Shown here piece by piece: positions 34,793 through 43,182 of a DNA stretch of 64,000 bases; position 1 is the stretch's first letter; every line of letters begins with the position of its first letter. Location: contig NZ_CP106679.1 of the NCBI RefSeq assembly GCF_025502585.1, forward strand, positions 3,813,501-3,877,500, in the 5' to 3' direction. This DNA comes from Reichenbachiella agarivorans. Lineage in GTDB: Bacteria; Bacteroidota; Bacteroidia; Cytophagales; Cyclobacteriaceae. A program made the position numbers and the translations under genes. Under the pieces are notes generated by a model. That model did no database searches. It was not told the origin of the DNA and worked only from the letters and a program-made list of their open reading frames with translations.

Positions 34793-35254
34793 TTATGCTG
34801 CTTTAGCAGCTGCTTTCATGGTAGAGGACAGTACAGTGTAGACTGTAACCCAAGCATCTTTCAATTCATTGTTCCACCTCTCTCCTAGCCCCGTTTCCAA
34901 TGTGTACAACAATGCTGCAGCTACTGTGTCGTAATGTTCATCCTTGACTCCATACCCCACATGTCTCCTTCCAAGATCTTGGACTACTGGCACCAGTGTA
35001 TCAAGCCTATCCAATCCCTTGACCGCTGCGGCCAGCATAGCCATGAGTTTCTTGCCTTGTTCGGTGATATCTCCCTTGAACAAGGGTCTGAGTTCTGGAT
35101 CCAGCTCAAAAAGCTTGGTATAAAATATCTCTGCCGCCTTGTCAGCTATGGGTGCTACCAAGGCAAATGATTCTTGAACAAGCTGTTTTTCAGAAAGGGT
35201 AATCGGAGTGGGAATAGCTTCCTTCTTCCCAAAGATTGATTTTAAAAAGTTCAT
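34793..35254 (-). CDS. Single-domain globin
   Basis: 153 residues. After a short basic/hydrophobic start (MNFLKSIFGKK) comes a globin fold: LVQESFALVAPIADKAAEIFYTKLFELDP (A/B helices), LRPLFKGD, the E helix with GKKLMAMLAAAVKGLDRLD, and the proximal-His region QDLGRRHVGYGVKDEHY, then LGERWNNELKDAWVTVYTVLSSTM. The length and the LGRRHVGYGV segment fit the flavohaemoglobin-type globin domain without its reductase. Likely roles are NO dioxygenation or oxygen binding. The reductase at 33467 on the same strand could supply electrons, making a split flavohaemoglobin (inference). The 35255-35505 gap upstream shows nothing further I can support. Confidence 0.88.
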   Translation of the reverse strand: MNFLKSIFGKKEAIPTPITLSEKQLVQESFALVAPIADKAAEIFYTKLFELDPELRPLFKGDITEQGKKLMAMLAAAVKGLDRLDTLVPVVQDLGRRHVGYGVKDEHYDTVAAALLYTLETGLGERWNNELKDAWVTVYTVLSSTMKAAAKAA

Positions 35255-35505
35255 AGGTTAGGATGTTAAAAGTTAAAACTCGCTACAGATTCAAGCAACA
35301 TTTCAGACAGTTTCAGTCATTCCATGCTCTTCTAACTATCACTTGAGGTTGAAGTTTTAGATCAAAACAAAGGTATAGGTAGTCCTCAATTGTTCATAGA
35401 ACATATACCATACAGCCAATTGCTTTTTGTCAGTTATCAATAAGAATGAATAAGTAAAAGTGCCTTTAGGGTGAAACTAAAAGACTTTCACCACAGATAT
35501 ACTCC

Positions 35506-35535
35506 TTGCTACTCCCACAAAAAAAGTTATATTTG
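35506..35535 (+). promoter_or_regulatory. Promoter of the metH-metF operon
   Basis: TTG (35506-35508), 19-nt spacer, TATATTTG (35528-35535): a full match to the Bacteroidota TTG-N19-TAnnTTTG promoter. Transcription would start about 6 nt later, exactly at the beginning of the SAM riboswitch. Confidence 0.75.
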
Positions 35536-35540
35536 CGACC

Positions 35541-35660
35541 ACTTATCGAGAAAGACCGAGGGACAGGGCCCGAAGACGTCTTGGCAACCTATCCATAGCC
35601 GCAATATTGGATGTTGTGCCAACTCCCTTTCTGTACTTTTCAGGTACACAGATAAAGATA
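35541..35660 (+). promoter_or_regulatory. SAM-I (S-box) riboswitch
   Basis: Recognisable S-box elements in order: P1 5' side ACTTATC with GAGAAAGACCGAGGGACAGG, GGGCCCGAAGACG, the conserved TTGGCAACC, TGTGCCAACTCCC, and the closing 3' side CAGATAAAG. It binds S-adenosylmethionine and represses methionine genes. It sits between the promoter and metH, with about 50 nt left before the ATG. No terminator stem with a T-run is evident in that 50 nt, so translational control is possible. Confidence 0.92.
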
Positions 35661-35707
35661 GGTAATCGACGAAATTCTTTCTGGGTAAGTAGTTTAATAC
35701 TATAGAT

Positions 35708-36718
35708 ATGAACATTAGAGATATTCTAAAAGATAGAATATTGGTATTGGATGGAGCCATGGGGACCATGATCCAACGCTATCAATTGCAAGAAGAGGAC
35801 TTTAGAAATGAAGAATTGAAAAACCATGATGTACCGCTAAAGGGCAACAACGACTTACTCTCAGTCACCAAACCAGAAGTCATCAAAGCAATCCATGCCG
35901 CCTACTTCGAAGCAGGTGCAGACATCGTAGAGACAAACACCTTTGGCAGTACCTGGGTAGCACAAGCGGATTACAAACTGGAGGATTGGGTCTATCGAAT
36001 CAATTTTGAATCTGCTAAAATCGCCAGAGAAGTAGCAGACGAATTCACCGCCAAAGAACCCAACAAACCAAGGTTTGTAGCAGGCTCCATGGGGCCAACT
36101 AACCGACTGGCATCCATGTCTCCGGATGTAAACAATCCTGGATACAGAGCCATCACCTATGACCAGCTTTTGGAGGCGTTCAAGGAGCAAGCCAAGGCCC
36201 TATTAGATGGCGGAGCAGATTTGCTGTTGGTAGAGACCATCACCGATACACTGAACTCCAAAGCCGCACTCATGGCTATCGATCAGATCGCTGAAGAACG
36301 AGGCATCCAGATTCCGATCATGGTATCAGGCACCATTACAGATGCCAGTGGCAGAATCCTATCAGGACAAAACACGGAGGCATTTTTGATCTCGGTTTCC
36401 CACTTGGATCTGTTGAGCATCGGTTTGAACTGTGCCTTAGGTGCAAGGGAATTAAAACCCTACTTGGCTACACTGTCCAATAAATCTAATTTCAACATCT
36501 CTGCACACCCAAATGCTGGTCTACCCAACGAGTTTGGACAATACGATGAGACTCCAGAAGACATGGTCAGTCAAATCAAAGAATTCCTAGACGATGGCTT
36601 GATCAACATCATCGGCGGATGCTGTGGCACAACCCCCGATCACATCAAAGCAATTGCCGAGCTAGCAGCGAAGTATGAGCCGAGGGAAGTAAACAGTCGA
36701 CAGTCGACAGTCAACTGA
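35708..36718 (+). CDS. metH: Methionine synthase, homocysteine-binding half
   Basis: 336 residues, matching only the N-terminal homocysteine S-methyltransferase domain of cobalamin-dependent methionine synthase (MetH, about 1,200 residues when in one piece). Starts LVLDGAMGTMIQRYQL; zinc-ligand Cys lie in GLNCALG (about 241) and GGCCGTTP (about 301-302). It works with the separate C-terminal half at 37138. A split metH is common in Bacteroidota. Odd point: the final residues EVNSRQSTVN and the TGA stop are encoded by the GTCGACAGT repeat that flanks the next small gene, so the native C-terminus has been replaced or extended by repeat sequence. Confidence 0.93.
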   Translation: MNIRDILKDRILVLDGAMGTMIQRYQLQEEDFRNEELKNHDVPLKGNNDLLSVTKPEVIKAIHAAYFEAGADIVETNTFGSTWVAQADYKLEDWVYRINFESAKIAREVADEFTAKEPNKPRFVAGSMGPTNRLASMSPDVNNPGYRAITYDQLLEAFKEQAKALLDGGADLLLVETITDTLNSKAALMAIDQIAEERGIQIPIMVSGTITDASGRILSGQNTEAFLISVSHLDLLSIGLNCALGARELKPYLATLSNKSNFNISAHPNAGLPNEFGQYDETPEDMVSQIKEFLDDGLINIIGGCCGTTPDHIKAIAELAAKYEPREVNSRQSTVN

Positions 36719-37121
36719 TGATCTATTTCCAAAAATAGTTGAGATGGGATTCAAATTTGAGAATTTAAAAGTTTGGCAAGACGCTATCAATTTGTCCAGC
36801 GAAGTTCATTTAATGACTTTGACATGGACAAAAGAAGAGCGTTACATTCTAACTTCTCAAATCAAAAGAGCATCAGACTCTATCTCATTGAATATTTCAG
36901 AAGGGAGTACTGGACAATCTAATGCTGAGTTTATTCGCTTTTTGAGGTATGCAAACAGATCTGCTCTTGAAGTAATCACTTGCTTATATCTTGCTAAAAA
37001 CAGAGATTTGATCCATGAAGACCAATTCAAATCTTTGTATGATCAAACCGAAACGCTTGTCATAAAAATTCAAGCACTTATTAAATCAATGAATCAAAAC
37101 AGTTGACAGAAAACTGTCGAC
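36696..37121. repeat. Inverted-repeat-bounded cassette containing a four-helix-bundle gene
   Basis: Left arm 36696-36717 (GTCGACAGTCGACAGTCAACTG... read 5' to 3', limited here to its first words) and right arm 37100-37121 (CAGTTGACAG...CTGTCGAC) are inverted relative to each other, 18 of 22 positions pairing. They enclose the whole small gene at 36744-37106. The left arm encodes the end of the metH N-terminal gene; the right arm encodes the end of the small gene (QNS-stop). GTCGAC words continue a few bases beyond on the right (CCGTAGAC). Confidence 0.85.
36744..37106 (+). CDS. Four-helix-bundle protein (S23 / 23S rRNA intervening-sequence family)
   Basis: 120 residues, the usual size. Family hallmarks: [20 protein letters not shown] at the N-terminus, [21 protein letters not shown] (about 37-57), [26 protein letters not shown] (about 61-86) and a last helix [15 protein letters not shown]. 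Members occur inside intervening sequences of 23S rRNA genes and resemble the Avd subunit of diversity-generating retroelements; the molecular role is unknown, possibly RNA binding. It is inserted between the two metH halves, in the same direction, inside inverted repeats. It is probably translated from the met operon mRNA. Confidence 0.92.
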   Translation: MGFKFENLKVWQDAINLSSEVHLMTLTWTKEERYILTSQIKRASDSISLNISEGSTGQSNAEFIRFLRYANRSALEVITCLYLAKNRDLIHEDQFKSLYDQTETLVIKIQALIKSMNQNS

Positions 37122-37137
37122 CGTAGACTATAAAACT

Positions 37138-39864
37138 ATGGACTATATCATTCATCCAGACTACCCAGGCAAGTACAAATACAAGTGGCATGATTATGAG
37201 CCGATGAAGCTCAGCGGTTTGGAGCCTCTTGTTGTGACGCCAGATTTGAACTTCATCAATGTAGGTGAGCGAACCAACGTGACTGGTTCTAGGATGTTCC
37301 TAAGATTGATCAAAGAAGAGAAGTTTGAAGAAGCCCTCGCTGTAGCCCGCAACCAAGTCGAAGGTGGCGCACAGATCATCGATGTAAACATGGACGAAGG
37401 GATGCTAGATGGTGCTGAGACCATGACCAACTTCCTACACCTGATGGCCTCAGAACCAGACATTGCCCGAATCCCCGTCATGATCGACTCCTCCAAGTGG
37501 GAAATCATCGAGGCAGGTCTCAAGTGTACACAAGGCAAGTCTGTAGTCAACTCCATCAGTCTCAAGGTCGGTGAGGAAGAATTTATCCGTCAGGCCAAAC
37601 TCGTCAAGCAATATGGTGCAGCAGTGATCGTGATGGCCTTTGACGAAGAGGGTCAGGCAGACAACTACGAACGCAGAGTAGAAATTGTCAAGCGTTCGTA
37701 TGAGCTGATGGTCGGACCCAAAATCAATTTCAAGCCACAAGACATTATTTTCGATCTCAATATCTTCCCTGTTGCGACTGGGATGGAAGAGCATCGCAAA
37801 AATGCTTTGGACTTCTTCAAAGCCACTCGTTGGGTAAGAGAAAATCTACCCGCAGCGCATGTAAGTGGCGGTGTGAGCAATGTTTCATTTTCATTCAGAG
37901 GCAATGACCCGGTCAGAGAAGCCATGCACTCTGCCTTTCTCTACCATGCCATCGGTCAAGGCATGGACATGGGTATCGTCAATCCAGCCATGTTGGAAGT
38001 GTACGACGACATCCCAAAAGACCTTTTGGAACATGTAGAAGATGTGCTCTTGGATCGTCGAGATGACGCCACGGAGCGCTTGTTGGACTTTGCCGAATCC
38101 TTCGTAGGAGAAGGCAAGGCTGAAAAGAAAACAGACGAATGGCGCCAATTGCCAGTCGAAAAAAGAATCGAACACGCACTGGTCAAAGGAATCGTAGAAT
38201 TCATAGATGCAGACACTGAAGAAGTCCGTCAAAAGGTAGACAGGCCTCTGCATGTCATCGAGGGACCACTCATGGACGGCATGAATGTCGTCGGAGACTT
38301 GTTTGGAGAAGGAAAAATGTTCTTACCACAAGTCGTAAAGAGTGCACGCGTGATGAAAAAAGCCGTGGCTTACCTCATGCCATTTCTAGAAGCTGACAAG
38401 GTAGAGGGCGATGCACAAAATGCAGGGACTGTTCTGCTCGCTACTGTCAAAGGTGACGTGCATGACATTGGCAAAAACATCGTAGGGGTCGTCATGGCCT
38501 GCAACAACTATGAAATCGTCGATATGGGTGTCATGGTACCCAACGAAAAGATCTTGGCGAAAGCCAAAGAAATCAATGCTGACATCATAGGACTCAGTGG
38601 GTTGATCACGCCATCACTGGACGAGATGGTAGATTTTGCCAAGCTATTGGAGAAAGACGGTGCTAAGTACCCCCTACTCATCGGCGGGGCTACTACTTCG
38701 AGAATCCATACAGCAGTCAAGATAGACCCTTGCTACAGTGGTCCCGTTGTACACGTACTGGATGCATCTCGAAGCGTACCTGTGGCTGGTGATTTGTTGA
38801 ACCAAAACAAAGAAGCCTTTGTCAACAAGACCAAGCAAGAATACCTCGAAGCAAGAGAAAATCATGCGGGGAGAACCAAAGACAAGAACTACATCAAATT
38901 TGAAGAGGCAAAAGCCAATAAGTTTGAATTGAACTGGGCAGAGGAAAACATCATCCAACCCAAATTCATCGGCAACAAAACTTTCAACAATTTCCCTCTG
39001 GAGGAAATCAGAAAGTTCATTGACTGGACACCCTTTTTCCAGACATGGATGCTCAAAGGCAAATTCCCGAAAATATTGCAAGATGAAGTGATCGGCATGG
39101 AAGCCACCAAACTCTACAATGACGCCAACAAAATGCTGGATGACGTCATCGCCAAGAGAAGCCTACAAGCCAATGCTGTCATAGGCATCTACCAAGCCAA
39201 CAATGTCAACGGCGAAGATGTATCGGTATCTGATGCCTCGGGACGAGACTTGGCGACCTTCCATTTTTTGCGTCAGCAGGGCAAAAAGGGCAAAAACATC
39301 CCGAATCTCTCCTTGGCGGATTTCATCGCACCAAAGGAAAGCGGCAGACAAGACTACATGGGTGGGTTTGCAGTCACCGCAGGTATTGGGATCGAAAAAT
39401 TGATCGAAAAGTATGACAAGGATCATGACGACTACAACTCCATCATGATCAAGGCACTGGCAGATCGTCTGGCAGAGGCATTTGCAGAGCTCATGCACCT
39501 CAAAGTCCGCAAGGAACTATGGGGCTATGCAGCAGACGAAACTCTAGAAAATGACGCATTGATTTCGGAGAAATACAAAGGTATCCGACCTGCACCAGGC
39601 TATCCAGCTTGTCCAGACCATACAGAGAAACCGATTCTGTTCAAATTGTTGAATGTCGAAAAGGAAACGGGGATCATCTTGACAGAATCTAATGCGATGT
39701 ATCCTGCGTCATCCGTCAGTGGCTTCTATTTCGCCAACGAGAATTCCAAATATTTTGGCTTGGGTAAAATAGACAAAGATCAAGTAGAGGACTATGCAGA
39801 GAGAAAAGGCATGACCCTCGAACTAGCAGAAAAATGGTTGTCGCCTAATTTGGCTTATAACTAG
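37138..39864 (+). CDS. metH: Methionine synthase, folate/cobalamin/activation half
   Basis: 908 residues, the rest of MetH. Domain order: pterin-binding domain ([20 protein letters not shown] at about 41, [40 protein letters not shown]); cobalamin cap and B12-binding domain ([17 protein letters not shown] at about 438, providing the DxHxxG lower ligand; [21 protein letters not shown]); and the AdoMet-dependent activation domain ([15 protein letters not shown] at about 816). It takes methyl from 5-methyltetrahydrofolate via cobalamin to homocysteine bound by the N-terminal half. Its TAG stop lies in the first CTAGTT word of the following repeat. Confidence 0.95.
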   Translation: MDYIIHPDYPGKYKYKWHDYEPMKLSGLEPLVVTPDLNFINVGERTNVTGSRMFLRLIKEEKFEEALAVARNQVEGGAQIIDVNMDEGMLDGAETMTNFLHLMASEPDIARIPVMIDSSKWEIIEAGLKCTQGKSVVNSISLKVGEEEFIRQAKLVKQYGAAVIVMAFDEEGQADNYERRVEIVKRSYELMVGPKINFKPQDIIFDLNIFPVATGMEEHRKNALDFFKATRWVRENLPAAHVSGGVSNVSFSFRGNDPVREAMHSAFLYHAIGQGMDMGIVNPAMLEVYDDIPKDLLEHVEDVLLDRRDDATERLLDFAESFVGEGKAEKKTDEWRQLPVEKRIEHALVKGIVEFIDADTEEVRQKVDRPLHVIEGPLMDGMNVVGDLFGEGKMFLPQVVKSARVMKKAVAYLMPFLEADKVEGDAQNAGTVLLATVKGDVHDIGKNIVGVVMACNNYEIVDMGVMVPNEKILAKAKEINADIIGLSGLITPSLDEMVDFAKLLEKDGAKYPLLIGGATTSRIHTAVKIDPCYSGPVVHVLDASRSVPVAGDLLNQNKEAFVNKTKQEYLEARENHAGRTKDKNYIKFEEAKANKFELNWAEENIIQPKFIGNKTFNNFPLEEIRKFIDWTPFFQTWMLKGKFPKILQDEVIGMEATKLYNDANKMLDDVIAKRSLQANAVIGIYQANNVNGEDVSVSDASGRDLATFHFLRQQGKKGKNIPNLSLADFIAPKESGRQDYMGGFAVTAGIGIEKLIEKYDKDHDDYNSIMIKALADRLAEAFAELMHLKVRKELWGYAADETLENDALISEKYKGIRPAPGYPACPDHTEKPILFKLLNVEKETGIILTESNAMYPASSVSGFYFANENSKYFGLGKIDKDQVEDYAERKGMTLELAEKWLSPNLAYN

Positions 39865-39972
39865 TTGACTGGTTTTCTAGTTGGCTAGTTTAGTTAACTA
39901 GTTAAACCAGAAAACCAGCCAAACCAGCCAAACCAGAAAACTAGAAAACTAGAAAACCAGCCAAACCAAAAA
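39861..39972. repeat. Word repeat left of the second four-helix-bundle gene
   Basis: About 110 bp composed almost only of CTAGTT/CTGGTT words on the left and their complements AACTAG/AACCAG on the right around a centre TTAGTTAACTAGTTAAACCAG, so it folds on itself. The same centre occurs in the right-hand repeat (40337-40463), in direct orientation. Confidence 0.92.
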
Positions 39973-39974
39973 CA

Positions 39975-40338
39975 ATGAGTACAGTAAAGAGATTTGAAGA
40001 TTTAGATTCATGGAAAGAAGCAAGGGTATTTGTGAAGAGCATCTATCTATTCTTGGAATCAAATCACAGAATCGACAGAGATACTCAGAGTCAGCTCAGG
40101 CGAGCGGCCTTATCTATCATGAATAATATAGCAGAAGGCTTTGGAAGAAATGGAAACAAAGAGTTTATTAGATTCTTGAATATTGCGAGTGCATCAGCTG
40201 CCGAGGTGAAGAGTATTATGTATGTCATACAGGATTTAAATTACATACAGGAAGATACAGTACAAAAAATACCACGAACAGCTTGATAAAATAAGGAAAC
40301 TGATTCACGGCATGATCCGATACCTTAATACTATTTAG
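39975..40338 (+). pseudogene. Frameshifted four-helix-bundle (S23-type) gene
   Basis: The frame from ATG 39975 encodes a clear family member (VKRFEDLDSWKEARVFVKSI, LRRAALSIMNNIAEGF, KEFIRFLNIASASAAEVKSI) but ends early at 40286 with the unrelated tail VQKIPRTA. Reading from TAC at 40261 in another frame gives YKKYHEQLDKIRKLIHGMI, then RYLNTI and stop at 40338, the usual last helix. A one-base insertion (or two-base loss) near 40255-40262, beside an A6 run, therefore breaks the gene. It could be a pseudogene, or be rescued by programmed slippage at CAAAAAAT. It lies between metH and metF within word repeats. Confidence 0.85.
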
Positions 40339-40463
40339 TTCTCTAGTTTACTGGTTCTCTAGTTAACTAGTTAAACCAGTAAACCAGCAAACCAGAGAAC
40401 CAGCAAACCAGAAAACCAGAAAACTAGAAAACCAGTTAAACCAGCCAAACCAGTAAACCAGAA
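40337..40463. repeat. Word repeat right of the second four-helix-bundle gene
   Basis: About 125 bp of the same CTAGTT/CTGGTT and AACCAG/AACTAG words, with the centre AGTTAACTAGTTAAACCAG shared with 39861-39972. It begins at the restored stop codon of the broken gene and ends 5 bp before metF. Confidence 0.92.
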
Positions 40464-40467
40464 AAAA

Positions 40468-41424
40468 ATGAAGGTTACCGAACATATACAAAACGCCAAA
40501 GGCAAAACACTTTTTTCACTGGAGATCATCCCACCGAAAAAGGGCGAGAAAATCCAAACCATTTTTGATCACTTGGACCCTTTGATGGAGTTTAACCCTC
40601 CCTTTATAGACGTCACCTACCATAGAGAAGAGTACATCTACAAAGAACACCCTAGTGGGCTGTTAGAGAAAAAAACGACTCGCAAGAGACCAGGTACTGT
40701 TGGGATATGTGCTGCGATCAGGCATCGCTATGATGTCGATCCTGTGCCCCACATTATTTGTGGTGGATTCTCCAAAGAAGAAACGGAGAATGCACTCATT
40801 GACTTGAACTTCTTAGGTATAGACAATGTGCTAGTACTGCGAGGTGACGCCATCAAGTCAGAGGGTTCATTCGTACCGCATCCAGAAGGCAACAACTATG
40901 CACTTGACCTCTTGCACCAAGTAGATGGTCTCAACAAAGGAATCTACCTAGACGATAGTATCGACAAGCCAAGCCCAACCAGCTTCTGTATTGGAGTGGC
41001 AGGCTACCCCGAAAAGCACTTCGAAGCGCCCAACATCAAGATGGATCTCAAATACCTGAAACAAAAAGTGGATGCTGGAGCAGAGTACATTGTCACTCAG
41101 ATGTTCTTTGACAACAGCAAATACTTCGAGTTCGTAGAGAGCTGCCGTGCCATGGACATCCATGTGCCGATCATTCCAGGGTTGAAACCCATCGCAACCA
41201 AAGCCCAGTCTACGATCCTTCCGAGCATCTTCCACATCGACCTACCCGAAGAACTCGGTGAGGCACTGGACAAATGCAAAGACAACCAACAAGCCAAAGA
41301 AATCGGTATCGAGTGGGGTATCAAGCAGTCCAAAGAATTGATGGAATGGGGTGTACCTGTCTTGCACTACTACTCTATGGGTAAGTCCACCAGCGTACAA
41401 AAGATCGCTGAGGCGGTGTTTTGA
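40468..41424 (+). CDS. metF: Methylenetetrahydrofolate reductase
   Basis: 318 residues. It reduces 5,10-methylene-THF to 5-methyl-THF, the methyl donor for MetH, using FAD. It shows FSLEIIPPKKGEKIQTIFDHLD near the N-terminus, FIDVTYHREE, NVLVLRGDAIKSEG, IGVAGYPEKHFEAPN and YIVTQMFFDNSKYFEF. Last gene of the SAM-riboswitch operon. Its start lies only 5 bp past the word repeat, so its ribosome-binding region is repeat-derived (AACCAGAAAAAAATG). Confidence 0.96.
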   Translation: MKVTEHIQNAKGKTLFSLEIIPPKKGEKIQTIFDHLDPLMEFNPPFIDVTYHREEYIYKEHPSGLLEKKTTRKRPGTVGICAAIRHRYDVDPVPHIICGGFSKEETENALIDLNFLGIDNVLVLRGDAIKSEGSFVPHPEGNNYALDLLHQVDGLNKGIYLDDSIDKPSPTSFCIGVAGYPEKHFEAPNIKMDLKYLKQKVDAGAEYIVTQMFFDNSKYFEFVESCRAMDIHVPIIPGLKPIATKAQSTILPSIFHIDLPEELGEALDKCKDNQQAKEIGIEWGIKQSKELMEWGVPVLHYYSMGKSTSVQKIAEAVF

Positions 41425-41619
41425 ACGACATAGATTTTATTTTTTACAGTTTACTCGTTGATGTTTGTTCGAGTTGTAGTTTACCTCCCAATTTTAAATG
41501 GCTGATTCCTGAACGATCAATGTCCAATTTTGTAATGAGATAACCCTTCATCACAATATTTTTTGGTAGCGAGATACACTAATAGATAAAGCATCACGCA
41601 CAGATATTCTATCAACCAC

Positions 41620-42972
41620 TCATCTCATCACCTCGCTGGGAAAAGTGACAATCGATTCTACACCATCTTTACTCACTGCCGCCACTCCAAACATATAGTT
41701 ATCTATCACAATGCCCTCAAGCGTAAATTCAGTGACATTTCCAACAAAACGATGCATGTCCCATGTCGGACTGGTTGTAAGTCTCCAGTAAATATTATAA
41801 CCAATCACATTTTCATCCTTGGTTTTATCCCATGCCAATTTGGTGGAAGGTTCAACTATACCCCCGATCTTAACATTCTTTGGGGCATCAGGTGCCATAG
41901 CTAAAGAAGCTAAATTAATCGCGTTTACAGCAGTGATCTTACTACAATATTCAAAATTCACTCCTTCGATCACGTCACCATACTTGACCCCATTTTCTAT
42001 CCTGACATCTTGATGTTGACGATTGTAATTCTCATGCGCTTCCATGATTCGCACTCCTGGGAACCCTGCATCATTGAATGGTTTATGATGTCCACCCCTT
42101 CCAAATCGATCCAACCTATATACCATCATAGGATTCATCTCTGGCATGTATGTTTGTGTTGTCTTGAAAATATATCGGGCAAGTTGTCTTGAAACACCGT
42201 CCACTTCTCCACCATAATATCTTCTTCTGTCCCTCTCCTTTTCTGTTTCTGTCACAGGTGTAGGTTCAGAAAATATCCTAAAGGTACGATTATCAATCAC
42301 TCCATCTACCCCCTCAATATTACCTATCATATCATTGTTCATTATCCCAATGATATCCCAATTTTCAGCTGTTGCCTTGGCGGCCAAAATTTGGCCTCCA
42401 AACAATCCTTGTTCTTCTCCTGCAAGACCTGCATAAACTATAGTTCCAGGATATTGATGTTTGGACAGCACTCTGGCAGCTTCAATGACACCAGCCATTC
42501 CAGAGGCATTGTCATTTGCTCCTGGTGACCTATCCTTAAAATTATTCACATCCGTAACCCTAGAATCAATATCACCAGACATCATCACATAACGATCTGG
42601 ATAAGTTGTCCCTCTTTGAATTGCAATTACACTAACCACATACACATCCCTGGTGATTCTTTGGTTTAGGTCCTTTTTGATAGTATCTGCAACATACATT
42701 ACCTCCAAACACCCACCGCACTCGACAGAAATCTTATCAAATTCTGTTTTAATCCAGCGTCGTGCAGCTCCAATTCCTGTTTTCTTTGATACTGTATCCG
42801 ACAAAGTATGTCTTGTATCAAAACTTACCAACTTCCTTATATCCTTTTCAATTCGTTCTGATGACACCTCCTCTACAATACCGTACATCCTTTGGTAGAC
42901 ATCCAATGATTGAGATAAAGCACAAAAACTAGATAACAACCAAAACCCTACAACCATTACATTTTTAACCAT
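41620..42972 (-). CDS. Secreted M28-family metallopeptidase with fibronectin III-like C-terminus
   Basis: 450 residues. Signal peptide MVKNVMVVGFWLLSSFCALSQ. The peptidase core has RYVMMSGDIDSRVTDV, SPGANDNASGMAGVIEAARVL (bridging Asp), AGLAGEEQGLFGG (catalytic and metal Glu), IMNNDMIGN (Asp) and the late NYNRQHQD (His). The first metal ligand in most M28 enzymes is the His of GHxDS; here that place reads GDID, so Asp may replace it. The last 90 residues (PKNVKIGGIVEPSTKLAWDKTKDENVIGYNIYW...) look like a fibronectin type III domain. Probable aminopeptidase-like enzyme outside the cytoplasm. Monocistronic; the 41425-41619 gap shows no feature. Confidence 0.85.
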   Translation of the reverse strand: MVKNVMVVGFWLLSSFCALSQSLDVYQRMYGIVEEVSSERIEKDIRKLVSFDTRHTLSDTVSKKTGIGAARRWIKTEFDKISVECGGCLEVMYVADTIKKDLNQRITRDVYVVSVIAIQRGTTYPDRYVMMSGDIDSRVTDVNNFKDRSPGANDNASGMAGVIEAARVLSKHQYPGTIVYAGLAGEEQGLFGGQILAAKATAENWDIIGIMNNDMIGNIEGVDGVIDNRTFRIFSEPTPVTETEKERDRRRYYGGEVDGVSRQLARYIFKTTQTYMPEMNPMMVYRLDRFGRGGHHKPFNDAGFPGVRIMEAHENYNRQHQDVRIENGVKYGDVIEGVNFEYCSKITAVNAINLASLAMAPDAPKNVKIGGIVEPSTKLAWDKTKDENVIGYNIYWRLTTSPTWDMHRFVGNVTEFTLEGIVIDNYMFGVAAVSKDGVESIVTFPSEVMR

Positions 42973-43182
42973 TATTCATTTCATTTTGAGTTGATCGAAA
43001 ATACTAAATCATTTGAATCAATCATATAAAAACATTCATTACCACATCAATTGATCTCTTTCTTATCTCTAAATGGTCTCCAGATTTAATTCTTACTCTG
43101 CATTCAGCTCTTAATTCATCACATTTAACTCTACACATTTCTCCGATCTCATTTATATTCGTAGAACCTAAACATCCTGCAA

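Noticed and set aside
36696-40463. Insertion sequence or group II intron explaining the split metH
   Set aside because: No transposase, reverse transcriptase or intron-like structure is present; split metH genes are common in Bacteroidota, so the cassette probably entered an existing junction.
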